Below the pieces are notes generated by a model. The model worked only from the letters and a program-made list of their open reading frames with translations, had not been told where the DNA came from and did not search any database. From contig JADDTR010000019.1 of the NCBI GenBank assembly GCA_015345905.1, positions 310,001-374,000 on the forward strand: DNA of 64,000 bases, given 5' to 3'. Shown one piece after another: positions 34,537 to 46,067 of this stretch. This DNA comes from Aotearoamyces nothofagi (Eukaryota; Ascomycota; Leotiomycetes; Leotiales; Tympanidaceae). A program made the translations under genes and the position numbers. How positions within the stretch are numbered: position 1 is the stretch's first letter; each line of letters opens with the position of its first letter.

Positions 34537-35322
34537 AGTGAAATGGGTAGTTCTCAGGGTTTATTGAAGTATCGTGAAAACTTGGAGGTGAAGGTGAAAA
34601 TTTTAAGTTGTTTGTGAAAATCAAAAGTGGCAGGACAATCGCATATCAATATTCTCACGATACACTTCTAGAGCTTTCGACCCCGACCGTGATAATTCCG
34701 CTGGAGCTCGGGCCACATTCTCTCCACACGATTCGAATGTCAGGCAACCAAGGCAGAACATTACCTGCCTATACCTTTCGAATTTCAATACCGTCATTAT
34801 TCACGAATAATGAGATTGCTTCTGCACCACACTTCATAATATGTTTTACGCGTTGTCTAAGCTCCTTCATTCATAATATATTCGCGGGACTAGTAGCTTT
34901 TCATTCATACCAACTAAGTCGCCTAAGATAGTTGGTCTTATATATCATTTCTCGATCATACATTTGGAGAGAGCTGTGAACATGTACGGGTCGGCATTCA
35001 TTTTACTGATCGTTGTGGATATTTGAACAGGAGGGGTCTAGTTACCTCCCGAATCTCTCTAAGCATGTTTCTGTGGCCTATAATACAGGTATCCAACACT
35101 GTATTTGTTTCGTATTGTATTAGTTCATAAAAGTATCTTGAACATCATTCTGAACAATCTCCTAGGCTTAACGGCTATCAACACCAAAATAGGCCCAGTA
35201 AATGAACGCCTATCAATGCTGATGATATATTTCCGGAAGCAGAGATAAACACCGTCAGCAGCCCTGTCGACCATAGAATGCAAAGTCGCAGCAGGAAAGA
35301 CATAAAGACCTCGTGTGCATTT
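34537..35322. other. STI1 upstream region
   Basis: Same-strand gap: STI1 promoter after 34537, and the region downstream (on the minus strand, the upstream side) of the surface-protein 3' end near 35322. Contains an HSE-like element. No gene seen. Confidence 0.5.
34666..34678. promoter_or_regulatory. Heat-shock-element-like site of STI1
   Basis: TTCTAGAGCTTTC matches nTTCnnGAAnnTTCn with one change (GAG for GAA), at the right 5-bp pitch, 130-142 bp upstream of the STI1 ATG. Yeast STI1 is heat-shock inducible; the role here is inferred. Confidence 0.45.
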
Positions 35323-36358
35323 TTAGACCATGAAGACTGTGCACCCAACCAGGACAAGCATGACCCAATATCCAGAAGAAGTTATCAGAGTGTGGGTCAA
35401 ACTCCCGGCAGCACTATCGGCACTTTCTGTCCCACCTGACGCAGTTGTGCCATTTGGTAATGTGCCGTTGATGAGGATTGTGCTCGTGCTATTGACATCA
35501 CTGACAGTGACTAGAGACCTATTTAAGCCCGAATAGCTACCATCGCCCAGGATGTCGGCTTGATAAGTGCTGTTTGTATTGTCGTCGCATCCACACTCTT
35601 GGTACTGCTCGCACAAGCATTCTACTGGCTTTGTCTCGTTCCTCTTTGATGTACTGTTATAGTAGGCCCATGGGTGAGCGTATGGGTATGAGTAGACGCT
35701 GTACAGCCAAAGTCCAGGAAAGATCGCTGTCGCAGCCAGGCCTCCAACAAGAATTGGACTTATTCCTCCTGCTGAGCGCGAGCCCGACGTGTAGGGCACG
35801 CTAGCTCCTCCACCATATACCGATCCTCCTCCATAAGACGGCGATACTCCAGAACCTGTTGTTGTGCGACCACCTGAGAATGAAGAGGATGAGTTTCTGC
35901 TACTAGAATGGAAAAGACAGGGAGTTGACACATGAATGAAAACTACCCATTCCTGGGCACAGAACCTCTACCACCCGAGGATGACGACACACCCTATGAC
36001 CCAATGAAGAAGAGGATGCCCCTTCACTGTTGGAAAGGGAGGAGGGGAACCCACCTGTAGATGAGGAGGACGAGCCCCTACTACTAGAAGAAGAGGAAGA
36101 TGATGAACCTGAACATCAGCTTTATGATTCAGCCCTCCAGCTATCGGAGAACCAACCTGAAGAGCTGCTCCCACCGCCGCGACCGCCTTTACCACCCCCA
36201 CCTTTGCGCCTCCATAGACTCTCTAACGGGATGTCCGTTTCTCGAGGATCTAATAACGCGATGGCATGTCGATTTTGGTGTTGTCTATCGGCGACGGGTT
36301 GTGGTAGAGCATTGACAGCAGTGCCAAGCAACAAAAAGAGTAGAATAGTTATCTTCAT
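35323..36358 (-). CDS. Secreted/surface Gly-Ser-rich protein (DUF7732-like)
   Basis: Four exons: 36358-36157, 36108-36055, 35965-35947 (19 nt) and 35902-35323; 284 aa. A signal peptide is clear (MKITILLFLLLGTAVNALPQ). Then come a basic-glycine segment (WRRKGGGGKGGRGGG), a long Ser run, and SPSYGGGSVYGGGA. A second hydrophobic segment follows (ISPILVGGLAATAIFPGLWL), then NETKPVECLCEQYQECGCDD with four cysteines and several N-glycosylation sites (NGT, NST, NRS). The end is hydrophobic (SSGYWVMLVLVGCTVFMV), like a GPI-anchor signal or tail anchor. From memory this matches a fungal family named DUF7732; function unknown. The Ser-rich micro-exons make the middle splice sites less certain than the ends. 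Confidence 0.75.
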
Positions 36359-37110
36359 TGTGACGCGATTGTGATATCAAAGTTTCAACAGGAAACGCGG
36401 CACGAGTTTTGAAAATACAGGCAGGTTTGGCCATGGAAGAGAAGAGCCAAAATCATATGCACGGGCCCGCAAGGTTTGTTGTGCAGTTGGAGCAACTAAA
36501 TCACTTATGTAGTGTGAGCAAGGTAGGCATATAGGTAGAATGGGATGTACTGAGTGAAGTAGATAGAATTCATCAAAGGGACGGGCTGGGCTGGGCTGGG
36601 CTGTGTTGGGCGTTTCGCTCTCGCGCTCTCCGCTCCGTCATAGCGCAAGTAGCCAAGACGAGGCTGCCTTGGGCGGACCGAGAGGCACTTGCTGTCCTTT
36701 TGTGATCTCACCGGGCCCGCTGCGCCTTGCAAAACCACCAAACGCCAAAACCACGTTGTTACCTGAAGTGTCTGGCGTCCGAGATCCCCGGGGCTTGAAT
36801 GGCCCGCTTGCGAACCTGGAAATAAGCTTAGTTACTTAGCTTGCTGTGGTGAGACACCGTGCCACCGTGCTAGCTGCCTAAGGCTCCTAAGGTAGACTGT
36901 CACGAGCACGGTAGTAGAGCTATCACTTGCTTGCTTCGATTATAGCTTGGCATCGCTTCCCTATTCATCAAATAACTCTAGAATTCGTTTCGTTCCTACC
37001 TTAACTGACAGATTCAAGGCCTCCAGATCCATCCTTGCCGGACTTAGCCAAGGGCATATTTGCTAATCTCTCCCATCCCCAATTGACCTCGAACGTACCT
37101 GTACCATAGC
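36359..37110. other. Divergent intergenic region
   Basis: Between the starts of the surface protein (-) and TDG-like gene (+). Holds a short (GGGCT)n repeat near 36584-36602. No gene supported. Confidence 0.5.
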
Positions 37111-38145
37111 ATGACGTCGATCACTGACGCTGAGAGAGATGATGATGCCATAGACGAGGTACCGGTTCTCAGGCTGGAGGACAGTGAAGCTATGCTCAAG
37201 CCAGAAGATGAGGTTATGCGGAGCTCTCTAGTTCTCACCCCGAGCTTCAACGGTCGATTGAACATCTCCGACTTCGCCTTCGTCCCCAAGGCTTCCACTA
37301 CCACGGAAAGTGCCATCAATTGTGATCCATATGCTATTACAAGACGAAGCCCTCGAAGGCCTCGAATTCCTATTCGAGAGTCAAAGGCCTTAAACTCCAC
37401 CACGCCAAATCTGAAGCGCAAATCTAGCAATCTGAACGGAAAGCCATCACCTTCACCCCGCAAGAAATCTCGCTCTCCATCAGGTTATGCTCCTCCTTCC
37501 ACCTATGCACATCTCCCTCCACTGCCCGATATTCTCCAACCGAACCTCATATGTGTTTACGTTGGTCTCAATCCTGGCATCCGAACTTCCACAGATGGCC
37601 ATGCCTTTGCGCATCCTTCAAACCTCTTCTGGAAGCTGCTTCACAGTAGTGGCTGCACACCTCGAAGATGCCGCCCTGAAGAGGATGGAGATCTGCCAAG
37701 GTTATTTGCTCTCGGAAATACAAATATCGTAGAGAGACCAACGAGAAACGGGTCGGAGCTATCGAAGAAAGAGATGGATGCTAGTGTGCACATTTTAGAG
37801 GAGAAAATAAAGAAATATAAGCCTGAATCGGTGTGTATTGTGGGCAAAGGTATTTGGGAGAGCATTTGGAGGGTACGACGTGGACGACCTATCAAGAAAG
37901 ATGAGTTTAGGTACGGCTGGCAGGACGACAAGGAGAGTATGGGAATTGGTTTTAAGGATGGAGACGGGCAGGCCTGGACTGGGGCTAGAGTGTTTGTCGC
38001 TACTAGTACGAGTGGATTGGCTGCTTCCCTGCTCCCAGCCGAAAAGGAGAGGATATGGAGAGAACTAGGAGTTTGGGTTGAGCAGCGGCGAAAGGAGAAG
38101 ACAACGTCTATGAACATCAAGGACGAGGCTGCTCCTGTCATCTGA
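37111..38145 (+). CDS. TDG/MUG-type mismatch uracil/thymine-DNA glycosylase
   Basis: Single exon, 344 aa. The catalytic domain covers about 145-335: ICVYVGLNPGIRTS carries the GxNPG motif with the active-site Asn, followed by GHAFAHPSNLFWKLLHSSG, ALGNTNIVERPTRNGSELSK (compare bacterial Mug VDRPT...E-SK) and FVATSTSGLAASL, equivalent to the strand-intercalating loop. The first 130 residues are disordered, acidic then basic (SPRKKSRSPSG), as in Thp1 of fission yeast. It should excise U or T opposite G and uracil analogues; nuclear. It lies 16 kb from UNG1 on the same strand. Divergent from the surface-protein gene. Confidence 0.88.
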   Translation: MTSITDAERDDDAIDEVPVLRLEDSEAMLKPEDEVMRSSLVLTPSFNGRLNISDFAFVPKASTTTESAINCDPYAITRRSPRRPRIPIRESKALNSTTPNLKRKSSNLNGKPSPSPRKKSRSPSGYAPPSTYAHLPPLPDILQPNLICVYVGLNPGIRTSTDGHAFAHPSNLFWKLLHSSGCTPRRCRPEEDGDLPRLFALGNTNIVERPTRNGSELSKKEMDASVHILEEKIKKYKPESVCIVGKGIWESIWRVRRGRPIKKDEFRYGWQDDKESMGIGFKDGDGQAWTGARVFVATSTSGLAASLLPAEKERIWRELGVWVEQRRKEKTTSMNIKDEAAPVI

Positions 38146-38279
38146 TTATTGATACCATTGCTTCTTCTTAGCAGGACATGGGATATGGCCTGAAGACTGT
38201 TGCTGGAAAAATATGTAGCCTATCTTAGCTGGCATTTCGCCATTCATGAAGATTAAGAGTGTCCCGCTCAACTAACAGC

Positions 38280-39110
38280 TCACAAGAAGCTCCCTCTCTC
38301 GAATCGGCTTCCGAAATCACCTGCGCGTTTCAACATGTCCTTCTTCTGAACGTGACCAATTCTACCACCGAGCCCTATGTCTTTCTCCTTGTCAAATGCA
38401 CGCGCACTTGGGTCGTCTTCTTTTTCTTTCGGCACTGCCTTTTTATGCTCATCGTAGAGACTGCGATTCCGATTCTTATCATTGTACTCCTTAATTCTCC
38501 TCGCTGTAGCTTCTGCCTCCGCGTCATCCTTCCGTGGCTTCGACCGGGCTTGCGATGATGTTGAGGGATCTTTGCGGCCCATGACCTTGTCTTCAAGTCT
38601 CTGCCTCTTCTGCTCAGGTGTTTCCGTCCAAATCGCACTAACGCCCGACTTCTCTGTCGGCGCCTTTGCGCCTTTACCTGACGCGAACTTTCTGTTCTTC
38701 AGTTTTGTGGGATCGATTCGGGAACTCCAGTCAGAGTCTGTTGGTGGTACAAGCATCCATTCTTCTCGTTGGGGCTTCACTTCCTTCTCTTCCTGTGCTG
38801 CGGCATCCTGTTCCTTTTCTCGTCGAACTTCTGCCTGATAGGCAGCTACTGACCCAGGTGGTGGAGGAAGAGCAGGCCCAAAGTCATCATCATCGCTACT
38901 ACTATCTTCTTCAGACTTCTCCACTGATTGAGTAGGCATTTCATCTAAAGGCGCTGGTGGAGGCGCTGGACCTAGAACTCGCCGTTGTCTGGGTTCAACA
39001 TCTGGACTTGTAGCTCTAATCTTGGTTGGCGGTGAGACTGGGTTGTCCTCGGCATCCTTTGAGCGCTTGCGTTTCGCAAGATGGGGTGGAAGTTCTGGTC
39101 CTACTGGCAT
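38280..39110 (-). CDS. GPALPP motif protein (DUF3752)
   Basis: Single exon, 276 aa. GPxLPP-like motifs occur at the start (MPVGPELPPHL), in GPAPPPAP and in FGPALPPPPGSVAAYQAEVR, which names the family. Residues about 115-275 are the DUF3752 region: EEWMLVPPTDSDWSSRIDPT, RKFASGKGAKA, VSAIWTETPEQKRQRLEDKV and the end MLKRAGDFGSRFERGSFL. The protein is highly charged and probably nuclear; its molecular role is unknown in fungi. Its 3' end converges on the TDG-like gene 134 bp away. Confidence 0.88.
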   Translation of the reverse strand: MPVGPELPPHLAKRKRSKDAEDNPVSPPTKIRATSPDVEPRQRRVLGPAPPPAPLDEMPTQSVEKSEEDSSSDDDDFGPALPPPPGSVAAYQAEVRREKEQDAAAQEEKEVKPQREEWMLVPPTDSDWSSRIDPTKLKNRKFASGKGAKAPTEKSGVSAIWTETPEQKRQRLEDKVMGRKDPSTSSQARSKPRKDDAEAEATARRIKEYNDKNRNRSLYDEHKKAVPKEKEDDPSARAFDKEKDIGLGGRIGHVQKKDMLKRAGDFGSRFERGSFL

Positions 39111-39571
39111 GATTGCTCTAGTCTGATGTTGTATACTGTAATCGTTTTGCGGAGAGGTTGATTGACTACATCGTAATGCGGCAAGTCCCGAGAGGTAGCT
39201 TCTTTACTCAGATGAAGCTGTGCCGCAAGGTTTATCGTAACACTGCAAATACAGAGCCCTCAATAGGTAGCCATACTCTGAATACCTGACACCCGGCGTA
39301 TTTCAATGAACCCGAGGAATAATAAGGCCATATCTGCGCTATCTGCAATATCTACAAGCGAGTCGCTATCGATGGGTGGTCGCAATCAACGAAGGCATCC
39401 AAGCTTCAAATAGCTTCCCATTCCTAAAAACACCTTTTAAAGAGTGTGGTCAATTGGTCTCCTGTTTAAGACGCTGATGGCCTGTAGAATTTGAGTGGCG
39501 GGCGAGCCTCTTGAGAATACGGTGCATCTATACCATCACGCCGGAGCAATGCGCCATACTGGGAATCCTCG
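39111..39571. other. Divergent promoter GPALPP / VPS8
   Basis: 461 bp between two start codons. No recognised motif. Confidence 0.5.
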
Positions 39572-42500
39572 ATGAGCTCTTCTTCAGAGACCGAGAGTGT
39601 GGAGGAGGACAACGGCGGGGACGATGCCGTAAGGCTAGATATATCGAGGGGTGCTACGGGTATTGCCACAGATCACGAGCAACTGTCCGGATCAGCTTCT
39701 AATGGAGTATGCATTGCTGAAATGCTCGAGGAAGAAAGAGCCGCTGTCTCTCTAGATGAGTCCTTGGGTAACGGAATTATTGGTAGAGGATATAAGAATG
39801 TCCAGCGAGAGGAAACCACGTCAGAGGATGGGTCTGCAGAGCAGGTATCACGCCAAGCCGGGAGTCCGAATGGGTCGATGCTTTCGATTCCAGACGATAC
39901 GCCTTCAGTTCAGGTACGAGGCGACTGCCCTCTCTCAGGGTATTGCTAACGATTTCTATTAGGGCTCTGTTCTTTCATCACCTGGAAGTAGCATACTGCC
40001 GTCCCTGGCATCGAGGCCTGGCTTAGATAGCCCGACCCCCTCTTTCCGACCATTTGATCGCCGATTCCAATCACGCTTGACCTCCTCTCCCCTCAACTCG
40101 CCTCGAGCTTCTTCTCCAGCTTTCTTATCAGGGCATTCGCGGCAGGTCTCTATTAGCAGTCAACTAATGCTGGATGCTGGAGATACCGACACGCCCTCGC
40201 CTCCTTGGGAGGTTATACGATGGACGAAGCTGAAGAAAATGAATGGGCAAGCATTCTCAGAGATTGGCAAACGCAATTTTGGGACACCTACATGTATTTC
40301 TGTATCGGCATCTATAGTTCTAGGCACTTCAAAGGGCATAATTCTCATATTCGACTATCATCAGAACCTCAAATCGATAATAGGACCTGGCACAAAAGGT
40401 AAGCCACACCTTACTATCAATTAACGATGATATTAACATTCATAGCTGTGGAGTCCGGCTCCATCACTTCAATTGCGATTTCTGCTGACCATAGCACGAT
40501 TGCGGGGGGCCATGCAGACGGTAGTATCTTCACATGGGACACTTCCAGGCCGGCACGCCCTTTCTTACACATCCCTCATTTGGATTCCTCACAGCTAAAA
40601 AACCGGACCGCTGATGGACATGTCCCAAACATCGCAATTACCCATTTGGGATTTCTTGGTACAAGACATACAGCTGTTGTTTCTGCAGATGACCGTGGGA
40701 TGGCTTTTTCACACCTAGCAACTCGAGGAACCGGTGCGCTTGGCCGATCTGTAAAGACCACTCGTATCCTTGGACGTTATCCCGATGATGCAGCTGCTGT
40801 TGGAAAACCAAGGAAGCCCAGTACAGTTTTGGCCTTCGCCCCGCTGCCTCTTGGTAACGTTGAACGTAGGACGGACGGCCTAGGATTGACTGCTATGCTG
40901 ACACCTTATCTGTTGGTAATTGTGTCCACAACACCAATCGCACAAACTCAACATAAGGCTGCTCGTCCGAAAGAAGTTGTTGCTCACAGCGCCATGAGTG
41001 GCTGTCTTGCTTGGTTCCCAGCAGTGAAGCTAAAGGCGAAAGATCCTACGACTGGCGAGATGACATCCAAGCTAAAGCTTGTTTACTGCTGGTCGAATGT
41101 TTTAACTGTCATGGATATTGATGAGGTTCCTGCATTAGACAAGGACAAAGAACCAAGTCTCTTCTTTAAAGCCCGCAGTCGTTGGAAAGCCGAGGAGGCT
41201 ATAGTTGCTGTACAGTGGCTAAGTAGATCCGTTTTGGCTGTCCTCACAATCACGCAACGACTCATTATTCTGGAGGACCAATCCATGCGAATGACAGAAG
41301 CATTTGACCTTATTCAGAAACACATATTTCACCAGGATCTATTTTCAAAACAACTACACAGCCTTGTTGAGCAGTTGGACGAAGAAGACCCTTCAATGCA
41401 TGGCGTCGTTGCAGATGCGTTTTATATGAGCTTCAAGGCTTACAAAGGGAGAATGTTTCTCCTTGGGTTCAATGATGTGTCTATTGGGACATTATCAAAC
41501 TGGGCTGATCGGCTCATAGCTCTAATGGAAAATGGTGATTATATTGGAGCAATACATCTTGCAACCTCTTATTATACCGGAGATTCTGATAAACTTACTA
41601 TTGGCCTTCCTGAGAATACTGAATTGCGTCACTCAATGGTGCGGGATAAGCTGGTGGAGATAATGATTGCGTCCCTGAGATTTGTATTTGGGAAGACCCC
41701 GAAACCGGACCTTGATGAGGTTAGAGGTACTCAGCTCAAGGATCTTGCAGAAGCATGCTTTGCTGCCTGTCTTAGCATCGGCGACGTGGACTTCCTTTTT
41801 GATGAAGCCTACGAATGGTACGAGGGTGACGAGTCTGAAGGAATCTTTCATGAGACCCTCGAACCATATATTCTGGACAAGCAGATTACCTCAGTACCTC
41901 CAATAGTTGTCAAATCGATAATAACTCACTATGTTAGTCAGGGATTAGAAAGCCATTTGGAAGAGATTATATGCCACATGGAGACGACAACATTGGACAT
42001 TGATCAGGTCACCACACTTTGCAAACAACACAACCTCTATGATGCTCTCATATACATCTGGAATCAAGCTTTAAACGACTATATTACACCCCTTATTGAT
42101 CTTTTGACTCTATTGGTCCCATTAGTCGAAAATGGAGATTACTTTTCCAATGGCGATGTTATGGATGACCCAATATACGGCGTTAACGCTCTGAAAATGT
42201 TTCCATATATGTCTTACACATTTACTGGGCGAATATATCCTACTGGGGAATCCCTAGGGGATGAAGAAGCCCTCAATGCGAAAGCAGAGCTCTATTGGTT
42301 CCTTTTCTCGGGCAAAACCATCACCTGGCCCAAGGGGAGTAACAGACCTTTCCTTACGAAACCAAATCAAACAGAGGAACCATCATTCCCATACCTGCGG
42401 ATGATACTGAAATTTGATGCACCTAGCTTTTTAAGTGCATTGAACGAGGCATTTGAAGACTCCTTCCTTAATGATACACCTGAGCGAGCTCTCAACGGGG

Positions 42501-44485
42501 GCACAAATCGCGAGATGCCCGAAGAACAGGTCTTTGGACTGTCAGTCAACCGTCAATACATTGTTAGCATACTTCTGGAAGTGATGAACCCGGCAGAATT
42601 TGCTCCGGAGGACACAATTTACTTAGATATGTTCATTGCTCGCAACCTTCCCAAATTCCCCCAATACCTCTTACTCTCCGGCACTTCACTTCGTAAAGTT
42701 CTCACTGGCCTTTGCAACTATCCAGGAGATGACATATCTGATGATGCCCAACTAAGTGCTGAGTATCTCATGTCAGTGTATCATCCAACAGATCTTTCTT
42801 CTCTCATACCCTTGTTCCAGAAGGCTGGGTTCTACAGGGTCCTCAAGAGCGTGTACAGAGCCGACAAAGAATACGCTAAACTTCTACAAACCTATTTTGA
42901 TGACCGCGAGGACCGCGATGGAGTGTTCCAATGTATTGCGGATTGTCTGAGAGCTCGATCGAGCCTTACGAAACGGCAAATAGCAGAGATACAAGAGGTT
43001 ATTCAATCCCATGCTGGGGAACTTGTAGACATTGATCCTGTGAGGACTGCTCAAGCAATTGAGCTATATGCGCCCTCGCTTCACCAGAACATTATCGATG
43101 CATTATCTGGCGACGCCGAGAATGAGTATATATACCTAGAAACGATTCTAGAGCCAGAAAAGAAGAGCACGGAACATGGAAAGGCACCTTTGGAGAAGAG
43201 TTTCGTGGAACGCTATGTGCAACTGATGTGCAGATTCAATCCGTCACATGTTGTGGATTATGTGGGCCTCATCCAAGCCGCCGACCTCCGTCTTGAGAAG
43301 GTTCTACCAGCTATGGAAGATAGCTATGTCATTGATGCAGCAGTAGTATTGATGGCAAGGGAAGGCCAGATCACAGAGGCTATGAAACGGCTGATTGAAC
43401 ATCTCGGCACATTGGAAGGCGCCTTAGTGGGACTTCTCGATTCAACAGAAAAAGAAATGGAGGAATCGCAGCAAGAAGAGGCTGCAGAGGATCTCTTGGA
43501 GGCGCTGCAGAAATATACAAATGTTGGGATCTGGCTGTGTCAAGGTCACGCAAAAGTCTCATCACGACGATCACCAGCTTCAAGAGTGCAGAAGCCCGCA
43601 CCTAAAGGCGATCTTCTCCCAGAGGAACTTTTGTGGCTCGACTTTATAGATGCAATAGTGCAGATTACTAAGAATATCTCTACTAGTATTTCTAATGTTG
43701 ATATATCCAGCCCAAAGCCACTTGGCTCCGAGAAGCTCGTTTCGACACTGCGAACTCTCGTCCAGCGCAGCTTTACAGCTCTTCTGACGTCAACTTCTAG
43801 TCCGTCATCTTCTGGTACAAATCTCTCATTCCTTCGCATACTACGAGCTTTCCTCAAACGGGCATCTGTTTCTTCCCCAAATCTGAGCGATCTTCGATCA
43901 GTTCTATCTTCAATATTCTCAGCCTACGCATATGAAGAAAGCATTCTCAGCCTTGCAAACCGTCTCCTGGACAAAGACCTTTTCGTGAACGTGCAGTCCG
44001 CATCGGAACTACGCCAACGTGGCTGGAGGCCTCGTGGATCTGTCTGCGAAGGATGCCGACGGAGGGTGTGGGGTCCTGGGGCCGCCGGCGATGTATTTAG
44101 CAGGTGGGAGGAGAAGCAAGTGCAAGAAGCAGGCAAGAGAGAGGAGAAACGCGCAGCACTCCTCGAGAGCATTTCAGAGAGAGGCAAGGGGAGCCGGGAC
44201 CAGCGAGAGAACAAAACTGTTAGCCTAGGCCAGGATAAGGGCAAGGGGAAAGGCAAAGGAACTAGCCAGGGAATCCTGGTGAGCTCGGCTGTGGGTAGGG
44301 AAGACGACGAGGACGACGTGGAAAGTGAGGGCCAGCTGAGACGAGAGCGAGACCTTGGACCGCTCGTTGTGCTCGCTTGCAGACACATATATCACCAAGC
44401 GTGTTTGGAGGCTGTACAGGGTGAAGACACGTCGGAAAGTGCAATTCAAGAAGGACGGGAGTTCAAATGTCCAATAGATGGATAA
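39572..44485 (+). CDS. VPS8: CORVET subunit Vps8
   Basis: Three exons: 39572-39913, 39963-40398, 40446-44485; 1605 aa. Vps8 tethers early endosomes and binds Vps21/Rab5. After a disordered Ser/Pro N-terminus (1-190), an N-terminal beta-propeller follows with WD-like strands (GTPTCISVSASIVLGTSKGI, HSTIAGGHADGSIFTWDTSR, LGFLGTRHTAVVSADDRGMA). A long alpha-solenoid covers about 500-1400. A C-terminal RING-H2-like zinc site is present: CEGCRRRVWG, then after a basic, charged insert LACRHIYHQACLEAV and FKCPIDG at the very end. The insert between zinc ligands is long, and the last CPxC cysteine is replaced by Asp. Membrane-peripheral, endosomal. Confidence 0.94.
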
Positions 44486-45425
44486 TTATACTATTATTAT
44501 TAAATACTCGTGTACAGATCAGACAGATATGAAGACAATTCATTATTGCTATTATCGGGGCATTGCTTATTCGCAGTACTAGCAAATAGCAATACGATAT
44601 ATGATATATCGCAATCTTCTCTGCAAGAAGGTAATATAGATTCTCATGCTATAGAAATCTTGAGACATGTCGCATGCGATACCGCAGGGAGCTCGGGCTC
44701 GGGGACCAAGCCTACCGATAACTGATACAGTGCCATAGCCCTTGCCTCAGACCTTACTACGCTTAGATACCTGATCTGCCACTGTTCCAAATGGGCCGTA
44801 TCTAGGGCTGGTGGTCCCCTTCCTAGCCGATACTTTATTAAGCTGCTTGAGGCATCTCCAGTACAGCCTCAAGATACTGTACGGCACCTTGCATTAGGTA
44901 GATACTGTACAGTAATCACGGCAGCTTACTCGTTGCGCACCTCGGGTACCTACCCAGCCGTACCGCAACTGCAGGGAGCCAATCTTGCGGCAATGCGAGG
45001 TAAATTATGGACGGTGCCCTCACCTCATTCCACTTCTCGGTGATTTGGCTGACGCCCTTGCTGCTCGAGTAGCCTAAATTCGATTATAGAAAGACGCATC
45101 TTCTTATATCCTCTCCGTATTCCGACTTTTACCTGGCGGTTCGTGTTTTGCGGCAATTGCAGTATTAACCAGCCATCTTTACTCGTACAGCCACTGCGGT
45201 GAATTTGAAACGTCGCTTCGGCGGACGACGAAGGGGGCTGTTACATATACGCCGCGGATTCAGATCGACGCCAGCAACGACGCAATCGTGGCTCAGCCTC
45301 TCGCGCATTCCTCGCATCCACGATAAGAACACCACCCATACACGTCTGGCTGCCATTTTCGAACTTGCACACCCTTCTCGTGGAGATATTGATTTGAGCT
45401 GTCGACAGAGATCAATCAATCAAAC
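44486..45425. other. Intergenic, VPS8 3' to RCR gene
   Basis: AT-rich at first, then a stretch with ACTGTACGG and ACTGTACAGTAA near 44876-44912 like the motifs of the 21-23 kb island. The last 250 bp form the RCR leader. No gene supported. Confidence 0.5.
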
Positions 45426-46067
45426 ATGTCGACTACTGTGGACGATTCTCAGATTGTGGACGACAGCAGCGATGATTACGTCCCGTTTTGGTGGACGAGG
45501 GTGAGTCCAGTGCTTCTATTAGACAACAAATTTACTCTAACATCAGATCTAGACAGGACAGATTGTGCGATGGTCCATCTTCGCTGGTGTAGTCGTCTTC
45601 TTCCTTCTATTCATGGTCCTCGGGCGCATGCATGCCAAACGAAGAATCAGAAAGGGCCTCGTGCCGCTCGCATATCATCGAGTAAGGCACCTTCTCCACG
45701 TCCTGATTTATAGAGACTGACACCCGAGTAGTGGCTTCTAAGTAGAGCGGAGCGAGCACAATATGATCCAGCTTACCGCAACCCATATCCAGAGTATTAC
45801 CCATACAGGCCCGAGCAGTACGGCATGCATGCGTTCCCGCCGCCTGTTTACGACGCAAACGCTGCACCTCCGCCGGTGTATCAGCCTCCTGCTGGAGCAA
45901 CCAAGGCAGACCCATCGCAGTGGAGAGCAGAACCTACGCGAAGACCTGCGGAGAGTGGCGAGCCTGCACCAGAATATATTCCTCCACCGGGACCGCCTCC
46001 AGCAGCGGCGTTGCATGCCAATCAAACAGGTTCAAGCAGTACGAGTAACAACCCGTACAGGCTATAA
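45426..46067 (+). CDS. RCR-family membrane protein (Congo red resistance type)
   Basis: Three exons: 45426-45500, 45553-45681, 45732-46067; 179 aa. A short acidic N-terminus is followed by one membrane helix (IVRWSIFAGVVVFFLLFMVL, about 28-47) and a basic stop-transfer stretch (GRMHAKRRIRKG). Then comes the family hallmark VPLAYHRWLLSRAERAQYDP, and a Pro/Tyr-rich cytosolic tail with PPPVYDANAAPPPVYQPP and APEYIPPPGPPP. PPxY motifs bind the WW domains of Rsp5-type ubiquitin ligases. Yeast Rcr1/Rcr2 affect chitin deposition and plasma-membrane/endosome sorting. The splice joints both fall at conserved residues, so the model is firm. Confidence 0.88.

Noticed and set aside
34608-34931. 107-codon plus-strand frame upstream of STI1
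   Set aside because: No domain; overlaps the HSE-like promoter region; likely chance.
45165-45419. Minus-strand frame of 84 codons, basic
   Set aside because: Lies in the RCR leader with no features; no conserved motif.
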